Shown here: one piece after another, positions 25,645-34,347 of the stretch | Layout: every line of letters starts with the position of its first letter | Position numbering within the stretch: position 1 is the first letter of the stretch | DNA from: Streptomyces ochraceiscleroticus | GTDB lineage: Bacteria; Actinomycetota; Actinomycetes; Streptomycetales; Streptomycetaceae | DNA: 64,000 nucleotides | Assembly: GCF_000720485.1 (NCBI RefSeq) | Contig: NZ_JOAX01000008.1 | Coordinates: forward strand, 124,001-188,000 | Direction of reading: 5' to 3' | Position numbers and translations under genes: made by a program | Notes under the pieces: model-generated | Told to the model about the DNA's origin: nothing | What the model saw: the letters and a program-made list of their open reading frames with translations, nothing else | Database searches by the model: none

Positions 25645-26307
25645 GTGGGGGGAAGCGACGCCGATGTGCAGGTGACCGTTCGCCGTGGTGGCGACCTGGT
25701 CGTTCTTGCACTTCATGGCGAACTCGACCTGGCCATGGCGCTGCGCATCGAAGCCGACGTTCTGCTGGCGCTGCACGCGCTGTACGCGCTGCGGCGGTCG
25801 GCGATATTTCCCGCTCCTCGGGCCCGGGCGGTGCCGAGGCCGCCGAGGGTGATTCCGCGGATACTTCCCCGCGTGAAGACCCTTCCGGAAGCCCGCCCCG
25901 ACGTCCGGACCGAAGACCGTTCGGACGGTCATCCCGAAGTCCACCCCGAAGTGCCCGCGGAAATGATTCCACTGCCGGGCGGGCTTCCGGTCGCCCTTCC
26001 CGGATTTCTGCCCGAAGTACGGTTCGACGGGCTGCCCGGCGTGTTCGCGGGCCGCTGCGAGGCCGGCGGGAGGAACGCCAGGCCCGGCGAGAAGGCCATG
26101 GTGGTCGATCTGCGGCACGTCACGTTCATGGACTGCAGCGGCCTGGACCTGCTCTGCCGGCTGCGGGACCAGGTGACGGCCCGGGGCGGTCGGCTGGCGC
26201 TGATGAATCTCCGGCCCATCGTGCTCCGCCTGCTCAAACTGGCCGCCCTGCGCGAGCCGTTCGAGCTGGTCGAGCAGGTGGACGACGACGTGCGGCCCGG
26301 CGTCTGA
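25645..26307 (+). CDS. STAS-domain (anti-sigma antagonist-like) protein interrupted by a ~100-residue insert
   Basis: A 220-residue protein. Residues ~8-45 (VTVRRGGDLVVLALHGELDLAMALRIE-type) are the first strands of a STAS fold. Residues ~148-215 (AMVVDLRHVTFMDCSGLDLLCRL...ALREPFELVE) complete it, with DCSGL holding the phosphorylatable Ser. Between them is a Pro/Arg/Val-rich stretch with PEVxPEV-like repeats and no predicted fold. GTG 25645 is preceded by GGGGGTGAC. In RsbV-like proteins this loop is short, so the insert is unusual. Likely partner: an RsbW-type kinase; the gene upstream is a candidate. Confidence 0.82.
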   Translation: MGGSDADVQVTVRRGGDLVVLALHGELDLAMALRIEADVLLALHALYALRRSAIFPAPRARAVPRPPRVIPRILPRVKTLPEARPDVRTEDRSDGHPEVHPEVPAEMIPLPGGLPVALPGFLPEVRFDGLPGVFAGRCEAGGRNARPGEKAMVVDLRHVTFMDCSGLDLLCRLRDQVTARGGRLALMNLRPIVLRLLKLAALREPFELVEQVDDDVRPGV

Positions 26308-26426
26308 CGCCGCCCGGCGCCGGGCGGCACGCGCCCCGGCTCCCCGCGGGAGCAGCGACTGTCCGCGGGGGCCGGAGGCGGCGACGGGGCCGCTCGGGTC
26401 CCTGCGCGCGCCGGTCCCTGGGCGCT

Positions 26427-27305
26427 TCAGTACGCGGCACCCCGTAGGAATTCGGCCAGTTCACGGTCGAACCGTGCGGCATTCTCCAGGTTCACCATGT
26501 GGCCGGCGGCCGGAATACGGGCCCGTCGGGCGCCCGGCACCGCGAGGGCGACCGCATGGGCGTTGGCCGAAATATCGGTACTGTCCAGGTCGCCGTCCAT
26601 GACGAGGGTCGGCACCCTGATCTCCGCCAGCCGGCCCGCCGCGCCGACCTCCAGGGCCATGCCGCGCCCCATCCCCTCGGCGTGCGCCCGCACGGTGGCC
26701 TTGGCCGTCGCCCGTATCCGCTCGCGCAAGTCGGCATCCACCGACGCCGGTTCGCGGTGCGGGCCGTCCACCCACATCCGCAGGAAGTGCTCGACGAAGA
26801 GCGTCACGCCGCCCGGTGCGCTCACCGCCGCGACCTGCTCCCTGATGTGGTGCAGCAGGAACGGGTCGGAGAACGCGCGGCCGCTGATGCCGGGCGCGGC
26901 CAGTACCAGAGCGGCGACGGCGTCCGGGTACACCAGCGCGCTGTCCAGCGCGACGCGCGCGCCGTGCGAGTGCCCGACCAACGTCGCGCGGGCGATGCCG
27001 AGATGGTCGAGCAGCGCCCGGAGGTCCTCGTGGTGGGCGTAGTCCCCGTCGACGACGGAGGAGCGGCCGTGGCCCCGCGCGTCGTACCGCACGACCCGGT
27101 ACCCGGAGCGCGCGAGCCACTCGAACTGCTCGTCCCACATGGTCAGATCGAGCATGCCCTCGTGCAGCAGCACCACCGCCGGGCCCGCCCCCGCCGCCTC
27201 GTAGTACAGCTCGCCGCCCGCCACGGGGGCGGTGCCCGACTCGACGCCCGGCTCGGGGAACAACTCCGGCTCGACGCCTGCGGGCATCCTCATATCGCTG
27301 CTCAT
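26427..27305 (-). CDS. Alpha/beta-hydrolase fold protein
   Basis: A 292-residue hydrolase. AVVLLHEGMLDLTMWDEQ is the oxyanion region (HEG), VVRYDARGHGRSS the next strand, LVGHSHGARVALDSAL the nucleophile elbow with Ser, LVMDGDLDSTDIS the acid Asp, and IPAAGHMVNLENAARFDREL the catalytic His. It resembles the 3-oxoadipate enol-lactonase/peroxidase-like subfamily, but the substrate is open. The ATG at 27305 lacks an obvious SD; ATG 27293 is the alternative. It is convergent with the STAS gene. Confidence 0.9.
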   Translation of the reverse strand: MSSDMRMPAGVEPELFPEPGVESGTAPVAGGELYYEAAGAGPAVVLLHEGMLDLTMWDEQFEWLARSGYRVVRYDARGHGRSSVVDGDYAHHEDLRALLDHLGIARATLVGHSHGARVALDSALVYPDAVAALVLAAPGISGRAFSDPFLLHHIREQVAAVSAPGGVTLFVEHFLRMWVDGPHREPASVDADLRERIRATAKATVRAHAEGMGRGMALEVGAAGRLAEIRVPTLVMDGDLDSTDISANAHAVALAVPGARRARIPAAGHMVNLENAARFDRELAEFLRGAAY

Positions 27306-27385
27306 GGTGTCATGATCACACTTTTGCTCTGGATAAGGGAAGGGCGGGAGGGATCGGACAGAGTCGGTCACTTCGCCTGCTCGGG

Positions 27386-27709
27386 GTGCTCTTCCTGCCC
27401 GCGGCACGGCGCGACACGGAGCTGGTGAGCCCGGCCGCCTTCGAGGGGCTCGACGATCTCGCGCTGTGGCAGGGGCCGGTGGCAGGCGGCACGCTCAAGG
27501 GGGTTGAGCACCCGCCCGCGCGCATACGGGTCGAGATGCTCGCGCACCGGCGGATCGTGCTGGTCACGGACGCCGCACCGGCCACGTCCCAGCCGTTACC
27601 GGCGCGCGAGGCCATGAAGAAGCGCGTACTGGCACGGCACTTCGCGCGCGTCGGCACCACCGAGACGCACGGTCGCCGCGTCGACGTGTACGTACGAAAG
27701 CGTTCCTGA
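27386..27709 (+). pseudogene. Possible remnant: C-terminal piece of a larger protein
   Basis: A 107-codon frame with normal Streptomyces codon bias but no good start signal. Its C-terminal half (RIVLVTDAAPATSQP, LARHFARVGTTETHGRRVDVYVRKRS) looks like the end of an integral membrane glycosyltransferase: a strand, a short helix and a final strand with VDVYVR. The membrane part that should precede it is absent; upstream DNA is the hydrolase gene on the other strand. I suspect a decayed gene end, though a small intact gene cannot be excluded. Confidence 0.3.
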
Positions 27710-27764
27710 ACTGTCCACGCGAAACCGTCCACACACGGAAGCGTCCTGCCCCGTACGCGGGACC

Positions 27765-28961
27765 TCAGCCCGCCGCGACCCCCAGCCGCCACAGGGACGT
27801 GACCTCCACCGCGCGGGCCGCGTGCAGCGGGTCGGTGGTGTCGCGGGCGCGCGGGTGCCGGGGCGCGATGTCCAGCCGGTCGAGGACCGTCAGCCCGGCC
27901 GCTTCGAAGAGGGCGAGCAGATCGGCGCGGGTGCGCAGCCCGAGGTGTTCGGCGAGGTCGGAGAGGATCAGCCAGCCCTCGCCGCCCGGCGTCAGATGCT
28001 GCGGGAGCCCCGCGAGGAAGCCACGCAGCATCCGGCTGTTCGGGTCGTAGACGGCGTACTCCACGGAGGAGGTCGGCTTGGCCGGTACCCAGGGCGGGTT
28101 GCAGACGACCAGCGGAGCGCGCCCGACGGGAAAGAGGTCGGCCTCGATGATCTCCACCCGGTCGGCGACGCCCAGCCGCTCGGCGTTCTGCCGCGCGCAC
28201 GCCAGCGCGCGCGGGTCCTGGTCGGTGCCGATGACGCGCGGGACGCCGCGCCGGGCCAGTACGGCTGCGAGCACGCCGGTGCCCGTGCCGATGTCGAAGG
28301 CCAGCTCCGGCGGCTGTCCGGGCAGCGGCGCCTGGGCGACCAGGTCGACGTACTCGCCGCGCTGGGGCGAGAAGACGCCGTAGTCCGGGTGGACGCGCTC
28401 GCCGCCGAGGGCGGGGATCTCGACGCCCTTGCGGTGCCATTCGTACGCGCCGACGAGCCCGAGGAGCTCGCGCAGGGAGACGACGGAGTCCGTACCGTCC
28501 GGCGCACCGCCGCCCTCGGGCGCGGGGCCGTAGGCCAGGGCGCAGGCCGCGCGGACGTCGGGGGCGCGGTGCAGCGGGACGCCGTACTCGGCGTCGAGCG
28601 GCACCAGCAGCATGCCGAGGATGCGGGCGCGCTGGCTCTGCGCGGCGCGGTGCAGATGGAAGGCGCGGGCCGGGTCGTCGGCGGGGACCGGCTTGCGGGG
28701 GCGGCGGTCGATCCGCCGGGCCAGCGCGGCCAGGAGCTGGCGGGCGTTGTGGAAGTCGCCGCGCCAGAGCAGCGCGGTGCCCTCGCAGACCAGCTTGTAC
28801 GCCGCGTCGGCCTTCGTCCGGTCGTCGGCGATCTCGACCCGCCGCGGCGGCGCCGCGCCGTTCTCCGAACGCCAGCGGGCGGAGCGCTGCACCCCGGACT
28901 CTTCCCAGGTGAGTACGGGGACCGAAGGGGCGGTGGAGGCGGTCGGCCGGTGTGCGTTCAT
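27765..28961 (-). CDS. Class I SAM-dependent methyltransferase (HemK/RlmG-like, NPPW motif)
   Basis: A 398-residue protein. The N-terminal ~180 residues are helical with YKLVCEGTALLWRGDFHNARQLL. The methyltransferase domain has motif I LAFDIGTGTGVLAAVLA, motif II VIGTDQDPRALACA, DRVEIIEADLF, and motif IV VVCNPPWVPAKP. NPPW/NPPY marks enzymes that methylate planar nitrogen (Gln side chains, bases). VEYAVYDPNSRMLRGFL follows. ATG 28961 was chosen as the most upstream plausible start (MNAHRPTAS). It is a single gene, divergent from the universal stress protein gene. Confidence 0.9.
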   Translation of the reverse strand: MNAHRPTASTAPSVPVLTWEESGVQRSARWRSENGAAPPRRVEIADDRTKADAAYKLVCEGTALLWRGDFHNARQLLAALARRIDRRPRKPVPADDPARAFHLHRAAQSQRARILGMLLVPLDAEYGVPLHRAPDVRAACALAYGPAPEGGGAPDGTDSVVSLRELLGLVGAYEWHRKGVEIPALGGERVHPDYGVFSPQRGEYVDLVAQAPLPGQPPELAFDIGTGTGVLAAVLARRGVPRVIGTDQDPRALACARQNAERLGVADRVEIIEADLFPVGRAPLVVCNPPWVPAKPTSSVEYAVYDPNSRMLRGFLAGLPQHLTPGGEGWLILSDLAEHLGLRTRADLLALFEAAGLTVLDRLDIAPRHPRARDTTDPLHAARAVEVTSLWRLGVAAG

Positions 28962-29275
28962 GACGTCCCGGATCAGGCGGCACGGCCGGCTGAGGGCGCG
29001 TCCCGGAGGAGGGGCACGCCCCAGGAGCGGGGCGGTGCGAGGACGTTCGACTTTACCGGCTCCGGGACACCCGGTCCGCTGCTGATCGTGACCGCGCTTG
29101 TTCGTACCTGTCCGGTATCTGTCCCATGCGCGGTTGTATCGCCCGTAATGGGTACTGGCCGCATCCTTTCCGGGAGTGGTAACGATCGCAGTGGAGCGGC
29201 CGTGGCCGTGGCGGTCGCGGGGGCGGCGGGCCGCGCGGCCGCCACGGCCCGGCGGCAGAACGCAGGGAGGCAGCC
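28962..29275. other. Divergent 314-bp promoter region
   Basis: No open gene is supported. The region separates the methyltransferase start from the universal stress protein start and must hold both promoters, but I see no clear -35/-10 pair or long palindrome. An AT-rich patch CGTTCGACTTTACC lies at about 29043. Confidence 0.4.
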
Positions 29276-30226
29276 ATGGACAGCATGCCGGTCATCGTCG
29301 GGGCGGACGGGTCCCCGGACAGCGAGCGCGCGGTGCACTGGGCGGCGGAGGCGGCCCGGCTCCGCTCCGCGCCACTGCAGGTCGTGCACGTCTGGCCGTA
29401 CGTCACCGCGGCGCGCGCCGCCGACGCCGAGGCGGGCACCGGCGATCCCGTACTGGAGGAGCTGCGGCAGCGGCTGGCCGGGGCCGCCGGGCTGCCGGAG
29501 GTCGAGTTCCGCAGCCTCAACGGCCTCACCGACACCATCCTCCCCGCGCTGGGCGACGAGGCGCAGCTACTGGTGCTCGGCTCGCGCGGCCGGGGCGGCT
29601 TCGCCAGCCTGCTGCTCGGCTCCAACGGCATGGCCTGCGCCGCGCACGCCGCCTGTCCCGTCGTGGTCGTGCCGCGCCCGGACCGGGGCGGCGCACAGAC
29701 GGCGGCGGCGGCGGCGGACGGCGGCGCCGCCCGGCCCGGCGTCGGTCACCGCGAGGGACCGGCACGCGGCCGCGTCACCCTGGGCATCGACCCGACGGCC
29801 GAGGAGACGCGGGAGAGCAGCGCGATCGGTTTCGCCTTCCAGGAGGCGGCCCGGCGCGGAGCGGCCCTTCAGGTGATCGCCGCGTACATGTGGCCGATGG
29901 TCGTGCCGAACGCCTTTGACTACGTGGTTGCTTACGACACGACACAGCGGGAGTACGAGCAAGCGCTGGTCAGGCAGGTGACGGAGGTCCTCGACGGATA
30001 CCGGGAGCGGTATCCGGAGGTCGCGGTGGAGGCCGTGCTGCGTCCGGCGGACGCGGCCGGGCAGCTGGTCGAGGCGTCCGAGCAGAGCGACCTGGTGGTG
30101 GTCGGGCGGCACCGCCGGCGGCTGCGGATCGGCCGCCGCCTGGGCTCGGTCGCCCACGCCGTGCTGCTGCACGCGCTGTGCCCGATCGCGGTGGTGCCCG
30201 AGGCGGCGCGGGAGGAGAGCGAGTAG
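29276..30226 (+). CDS. Two-domain universal stress protein
   Basis: A 316-residue tandem UspA protein. Domain 1 (1-~140) starts VIVGADGSPDSERAVHWAAE and ends with the ATP-binding motif GSRGRGGFASLLLGSNGMACAAHAACPVVVVP. Domain 2 starts VTLGIDPTAEETRESSAIGFAFQEA and ends VVVGRHRRRLRIGRRLGSVAHAVLLHALCPIAVVP. Domain 2's glycine loop is altered (Arg-rich) but keeps GS before the helix. An Ala/Gly linker joins them. ATG 29276 follows GCAGGGAGGCAGCC. Two-domain Usps in actinobacteria respond to hypoxia or stationary phase; here no regulator site is evident. Confidence 0.94.
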   Translation: MDSMPVIVGADGSPDSERAVHWAAEAARLRSAPLQVVHVWPYVTAARAADAEAGTGDPVLEELRQRLAGAAGLPEVEFRSLNGLTDTILPALGDEAQLLVLGSRGRGGFASLLLGSNGMACAAHAACPVVVVPRPDRGGAQTAAAAADGGAARPGVGHREGPARGRVTLGIDPTAEETRESSAIGFAFQEAARRGAALQVIAAYMWPMVVPNAFDYVVAYDTTQREYEQALVRQVTEVLDGYRERYPEVAVEAVLRPADAAGQLVEASEQSDLVVVGRHRRRLRIGRRLGSVAHAVLLHALCPIAVVPEAAREESE

Positions 30227-30236
30227 GCGGCGGCCG

Positions 30237-30875
30237 TCAGCCCGAGTGCGCGGGCCGGCGCTCCGGGCGGCGCATCACGTAGAGCGCGGCGGAGCCGGCG
30301 GCGACGAGGGCGAGGAACGAGACCGCGGTACTGAACCACGTGGCGCCCAGCAGGTGCCCCCCGAAGTAGCCCAGGGCCACGCTGTACGCCGCCCAGGCCA
30401 CCCCGGCCACCATCGACCAGGGCAGGAACTCGCGGACCGTACGGTGGGCGACGCCCGCGCCGAGGCTGACCACGGAGCGCCCGGCGGGCGCGAAGCGGGC
30501 CAGTACCACGATGGTCCCGCCGCCCCGGGTGAGTGCGGTGCCGAGACGTTCCTGCGCGGCGGTCAGGCGGCGCGAGCGGGCGATGGCGCGGTCGAAGCGG
30601 TCGCCGCCGCGCCAGGCCACCCGGTAGGCGGCCAGGTCGCCCAGTACCGAAGCGGTCGCGGCGCACAGGGCGAGCGCGAGCAGGTCCGGCAGGCCGGAGT
30701 CACCGCGTACCGGCGAGACGCCGACGGTGGCCGACCGGGTGCCGGCGGCCGTCGCGGCGGCGATCAGCAGCACGCCGCTCGGCAGGAAGGGCACGAAGAC
30801 GTCGAGCAGTACACACAGCCCGACGATCAGATAAATCCACGGGGGATCGGCCAGCGCCCCCAGACTTTCCAGCAC
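30237..30875 (-). CDS. DedA family membrane protein
   Basis: A 212-residue polytopic protein. DPPWIYLIVGLCVLLDVFVPFLPSGVLLIAAATAAG opens the family. ALCAATASVLGDLAAYRVAWRGG holds the conserved GD..Y element. RGGGTIVVLARFAPAGRSVVSLGAG includes the conserved R-F-x-P-x-x-R motif, and MVAGVAWAAYSVALGYFGGHLLG follows. DedA proteins are flippases of undecaprenyl phosphate or phospholipids, or otherwise support proton-motive force. It is convergent with the Usp gene (10-nt gap). Confidence 0.9.
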   Translation of the reverse strand: MLESLGALADPPWIYLIVGLCVLLDVFVPFLPSGVLLIAAATAAGTRSATVGVSPVRGDSGLPDLLALALCAATASVLGDLAAYRVAWRGGDRFDRAIARSRRLTAAQERLGTALTRGGGTIVVLARFAPAGRSVVSLGAGVAHRTVREFLPWSMVAGVAWAAYSVALGYFGGHLLGATWFSTAVSFLALVAAGSAALYVMRRPERRPAHSG

Positions 30876-31108
30876 CTCGTCACTCCAAGTCGTCCCCGGC
30901 CGCGACGTCGCATGGCAGCGGCAGGGGCGGCTTGTCGCTCGTACAGCTGTACAGCGTACGCCTGGGATGTCCGGAGATCGGAGCCCGGGGTCGCAGGTGT
31001 TGTCCGAATCACGCGTTTCCTGCCGGTGAGATCGCCTGCTGGGCTACACGGTGGACCCGGCGCGCACCCGCGCGCCTCCGGTACGGGGAGTGACGAGGAG
31101 GAAGTGGG

Positions 31109-31705
31109 ATGGCGGCAGGAATGGTGACGGGTGCGGTGGCGGCGCTGCTGCTGGCGGCGTCGGCGGTGGCGGCGCCCGCGTACGGCGGCACGCCTGGGGG
31201 CGGGGACCTGGTGGTGGGCAAGGAGAGCCGGTTCACCCCGGTGTCGGAGTTCGACCCGTCCGACGCGGTGACGTACGACACGAAGAAGGTGCCGGCCAGC
31301 GCGCGGATCGCGGTGGCGCAGTGGAAGAACGACCACGGGATGACCATCCGGCTGAAGGTGAAGGGGCTCCAGCCGCACCGCACCTACGGTGCGCACGTCC
31401 ACACCAAGCCGTGCGGCGAGAAGCCGGACGCCTCCGGGCCGCACTACCAGAACCGGAAGGACCCGCGGCAGCCGTCCACCGACCCCAAGTACGCCAACCC
31501 GGAGAACGAGGTGTGGCTGGACTTCACCACGGACTCCGATGGCGACGCCTCGGTGTCGTCGAAGCACTCGTGGTGGTTCCGCCAGGGTGAGGCCCGGTCC
31601 GTGGTGATCCACGACCACAAGACGCACACCGGGCAGGGCCATGCCGGCATGGCGGGCGACCGGCTGGGCTGCCTCTCGGTGCCGTTCAAGCACGCGGCGA
31701 AGTGA
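31109..31705 (+). CDS. Secreted Cu/Zn superoxide dismutase-like protein
   Basis: A 198-residue protein with a signal peptide (about residues 1-26, ...LLLAASAVAAPAYGG). The SOD_Cu-like beta-sandwich has GAHVHTKPC (two metal-type His), HYQNRKDP, SWWFRQGEARSVVIHDHKTH (His) and MAGDRLGCLSVPF; the two Cys could form the family disulfide. Not every Cu/Zn ligand can be placed, so activity is uncertain. ATG 31109 follows GGAGGAAGTGGG. A perfect terminator hairpin lies at 31728. Confidence 0.83.
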   Translation: MAAGMVTGAVAALLLAASAVAAPAYGGTPGGGDLVVGKESRFTPVSEFDPSDAVTYDTKKVPASARIAVAQWKNDHGMTIRLKVKGLQPHRTYGAHVHTKPCGEKPDASGPHYQNRKDPRQPSTDPKYANPENEVWLDFTTDSDGDASVSSKHSWWFRQGEARSVVIHDHKTHTGQGHAGMAGDRLGCLSVPFKHAAK

Positions 31706-31727
31706 GCGGCGGGGCCGCCTGAAACGA

Positions 31728-31762
31728 CCTTGAGGGCCGCCGGGGACGGGCGGCCCTCAAGG
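31728..31762. terminator. Hairpin terminator between convergent SOD-like and DoxX genes
   Basis: A perfect 14-bp stem CCTTGAGGGCCGCC/GGCGGCCCTCAAGG (31728-31741 with 31749-31762), between the stops at 31705 and 31783. It can serve both strands. Confidence 0.85.
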
Positions 31763-31782
31763 GCTGAGCGGAGAGCGGCGGG

Positions 31783-32256
31783 TCAGGCGGCGCTGGGCTC
31801 CCGCCGGGGCGCGGCCGCAGCGGCGCTCTCGTCGCGGTCGCCGGGGCCGAAGAAGACGCGGTCCAGCGCCCAGGCGCCGGGACCGGTGAAGACCAGCAGG
31901 AGGAAGGCCCAGCAGAACATCGCGGACGCCTCGCCGCCGTTCTGGATGGGCCACAGCGCCTCGCCCTGGTGGACGGCGAAGTACGCGTACGCCATGGAGC
32001 CCGAGCTGATCAGGGCGGCGGTGCGGGTGCCGAGGCCGAACAGGACGAGGAGGCCGCCGACGAGCTGGATGACCGCGGCGTACCAGCCGGGCCAGGTGCC
32101 GGCCGGGACGGTGCCGCCCTGGCCCATCGCGCCGCCGAGCACGCCGAAGAGCGAGGAGGCGCCGTGGCAGGCGAAGAGCAGGCCGGTGACGATGCGGAAG
32201 AGGGCTGTCGCGTGGGGGCGGGCGCGTTCGGTGAACGCGGGGAGGGGTGTGGACAT
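31783..32256 (-). CDS. DoxX family membrane protein
   Basis: A 157-residue four-helix protein: ATALFRIVTGLLFACHGASSLFG is the DoxX opening, WYAAVIQLVGGLLVLFGLGTRTAALISSGSMAYAYF the central pair, and ASAMFCWAFLLLVFTGPGAWALDR the last helix with the common GPG...LDR. The tail is polar. ATG 32256 has AGGAG upstream. DoxX-like proteins are linked to thiol and redox stress complexes. Uniquely in this window, its promoter overlaps a good iron-regulator (DmdR/IdeR-type) box. Confidence 0.9.
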   Translation of the reverse strand: MSTPLPAFTERARPHATALFRIVTGLLFACHGASSLFGVLGGAMGQGGTVPAGTWPGWYAAVIQLVGGLLVLFGLGTRTAALISSGSMAYAYFAVHQGEALWPIQNGGEASAMFCWAFLLLVFTGPGAWALDRVFFGPGDRDESAAAAAPRREPSAA

Positions 32257-32297
32257 GACAGGGACTCCTGCGGTTGGGGACGGTAACCGAGAGACCT

Positions 32298-32329
32298 GAA
32301 GGTTAGGCGTGCCTTATCGGTGCTTGCAA
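32298..32329 (-). promoter_or_regulatory. Iron-regulator (DmdR/IdeR-type) box over the DoxX promoter
   Basis: Plus-strand 32298-32316 reads GAAGGTTAGGCGTGCCTTA and matches the iron-box consensus TTAGGTTAGGCTAACCTAA at 13 of 19 positions, including AGGTTAGGC and CCT. On the minus strand TTGCAA (32329-32324) and TAACCT (32305-32300) form a promoter with an 18-bp spacer, so the box covers the -10. The start of transcription would be about 37 nt before the DoxX ATG. Confidence 0.65.
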
Positions 32330-32440
32330 GTTCAAGTGTTCACGGGTGGGGTTGGTCTGAACCTGTACCGTGTCCGTCACCTTGGTCCAGACCAATAGTC
32401 CCGTCAAGAGGATGCGCAGCTCTGGATATCGAGCGCCTCC

Positions 32441-34141
32441 TCACGTCAACGAACGCTCCAGCACCCGCTCCAGACGTGCCGACCGCCGTCCGCTTCCCGA
32501 ATCCGTCACCTCGCGGGCCTGGTCCAGGCCCAGCCGGGCGTCGCGGCCGTGCAGGGTGAGCGTCATGAGCTGGTTGCCGAACCACGGGCCGCCGGTGCGG
32601 CGCCAGGACACCGGCGGCCGGCCGGCCCGTACGTGCCGGGACAGCGCGCGCCCCAGCCACCGGCCCGCCCGGCTCCAGCCGAAGCGGAAGCCGGCCCGCA
32701 GGGCCGCCGGGATGCTGTTGTGCACGGGCGAGCAGGTGAGCTGCAGGACGCGGCCCGCCGGGCCCGCGCCCTCGGGCCAGTGCGGCTCGGCCACGTACGC
32801 GTGGTGCACGTCCCCGGACAGGACGCACACGGTGGCGGGCGCGGCCGGCCCGTCGGCGGCCTCCGAGATCAGATCGGCCAGCGCCGCGAAGGACTCCGGG
32901 AAGGCGGCCCAGTGCTCCAGATCGGCCCGCTGGCGCAGCGCTTCGCCGCGGCGGGCCCACCCCGGGCCGCGCGCGCCGCGGCACAGCGCCGCGTTCCAGA
33001 CTTCCGCGTCGTGCACCAGCTGGGGCAGCAGCCACGGCAGTGAACTCCCGATCAGCAGGTGGTCGTAGCTGCCGGGTCCGTCCAGCACCTCCTGCCGCAG
33101 CCACTTCGCCTCTTCCGCGTCGAGCATCGCCCGGCTGCCCTCCTCCAGGACGCGGGTGGCGCGCGTGTCGACCATGACCAGGCGTACCCGGCCGAAGTCG
33201 CGCCGGTAGCTCCAGCGCGCGCACGTCGGATCGGCGTCCGCCGCCGCGGCGAAGTCCCGTACGAGGTCCGTGCCGTCCGCCGCCGCCCGCACCCGGGTGT
33301 ACAGCTCGTCGCGCGCCAGGTCGGCGGGGGAGAGGTTCCCCAGGTGCTGGTGGACCCAGTACGACATCAGGCCGCCGAGGATCCGGTCGCGCCACCACGG
33401 GGTCGCGCGCATCCGGGTCAGCCAGGCGGCCGAGGTGTTCCAGTCGTCGATCACGTCGTGGTCGTCGAAGATCATGCAACTGGGGACTGTGGAGAGCAGC
33501 CAGCGCACCTCCGGGTCCAGCCAGGACTCGTCGTAGAGGTGGGTGTACTCCTCGTAGTCCGCCACCTGCGTCCACGGCGGCCGCGAGGTGTCGCGGCGGC
33601 GGGCCAGCAGCGCCGCGGTCGCCTCGGAGGTCTGGTCGGCGTAGACCTGGTCGCCGAGGAGCAGCAGCACGTCGGGGCGGGGTCGCGCCGGATCGCGGGC
33701 CAGCGTGGCGGCGAGGGTGTCCAGCGCGTCCGGGCCCGCCGGGTCGTGGTGCTCGCCCGGCACGCCCGGCACCGCGGCCAGGTGGCTCCTGCTCCCCGAG
33801 GGCGGCGCGGCCCAGCGGCAGGAGCCGAACGCGACCGAGAGCGGGCCGCGCCCCTCGGGGGACAGCGTGCGGATGACGGAGGGCGGGTACGGGCTGTCCG
33901 GCAGCGGCCAGACCTGCTCCCCGTCCAGCAGGACCCGGTACGGCGTCTCCTCGCCGGGCGTCAGGCCCTCGACGGGGATCAGCGCGTAGTGGTGCCCGGC
34001 GACCTGCCAGGTGCGGTCGGCGCCGGTGACGCCGCTGCCGCACGCCACGGTCACCTCGCAGGGCGCCGCGGTCTCCACCCACACCGTCGCGCTGTCCTCG
34101 TCCACGTAGCGCAGCAGCGGTCCGAGCCGCAGTCCGGTCAT
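32441..34141 (-). CDS. phoD: PhoD-type alkaline phosphatase/phosphodiesterase family protein
   Basis: A 566-residue metallophosphoesterase. It begins with a fibronectin-like N-terminal domain (LRLGPLLRYVDEDSATVWVET). VAFGSCRW, LLLLGDQVYADQTSE (metal ligands GDQ-Y-D), MIFDDHDVIDDWN, and VCVLSGDVHHAYVAE (GDVHH) make up the PhoD catalytic core. No Tat or Sec signal is visible at ATG 34141, which has GGGAGGACCGCG upstream, so it may be cytoplasmic, unlike classical secreted PhoD. C-terminal basic segment. No Pho box was recognised upstream. Confidence 0.9.
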   Translation of the reverse strand: MTGLRLGPLLRYVDEDSATVWVETAAPCEVTVACGSGVTGADRTWQVAGHHYALIPVEGLTPGEETPYRVLLDGEQVWPLPDSPYPPSVIRTLSPEGRGPLSVAFGSCRWAAPPSGSRSHLAAVPGVPGEHHDPAGPDALDTLAATLARDPARPRPDVLLLLGDQVYADQTSEATAALLARRRDTSRPPWTQVADYEEYTHLYDESWLDPEVRWLLSTVPSCMIFDDHDVIDDWNTSAAWLTRMRATPWWRDRILGGLMSYWVHQHLGNLSPADLARDELYTRVRAAADGTDLVRDFAAAADADPTCARWSYRRDFGRVRLVMVDTRATRVLEEGSRAMLDAEEAKWLRQEVLDGPGSYDHLLIGSSLPWLLPQLVHDAEVWNAALCRGARGPGWARRGEALRQRADLEHWAAFPESFAALADLISEAADGPAAPATVCVLSGDVHHAYVAEPHWPEGAGPAGRVLQLTCSPVHNSIPAALRAGFRFGWSRAGRWLGRALSRHVRAGRPPVSWRRTGGPWFGNQLMTLTLHGRDARLGLDQAREVTDSGSGRRSARLERVLERSLT

Positions 34142-34347
34142 CGCGGTCCTCCCTCGCGCGGGCCGGTGCCCGCACCTCGTACGGGCGAGCGCCCGCGCCT
34201 CGGGTCCGAGGATAGGAGCCCCCGCCCTGTGAGGCGGTGGCCGGGCGGCCGGAGGGAGGTCGGGCGGCTCCGCGGGGCATGGGGATGGAGGGCGGAGCCG
34301 CCCGGTCGGTGGTGACTGCCCGTCGGCAGCCGGTCGGCGGACGCTTG

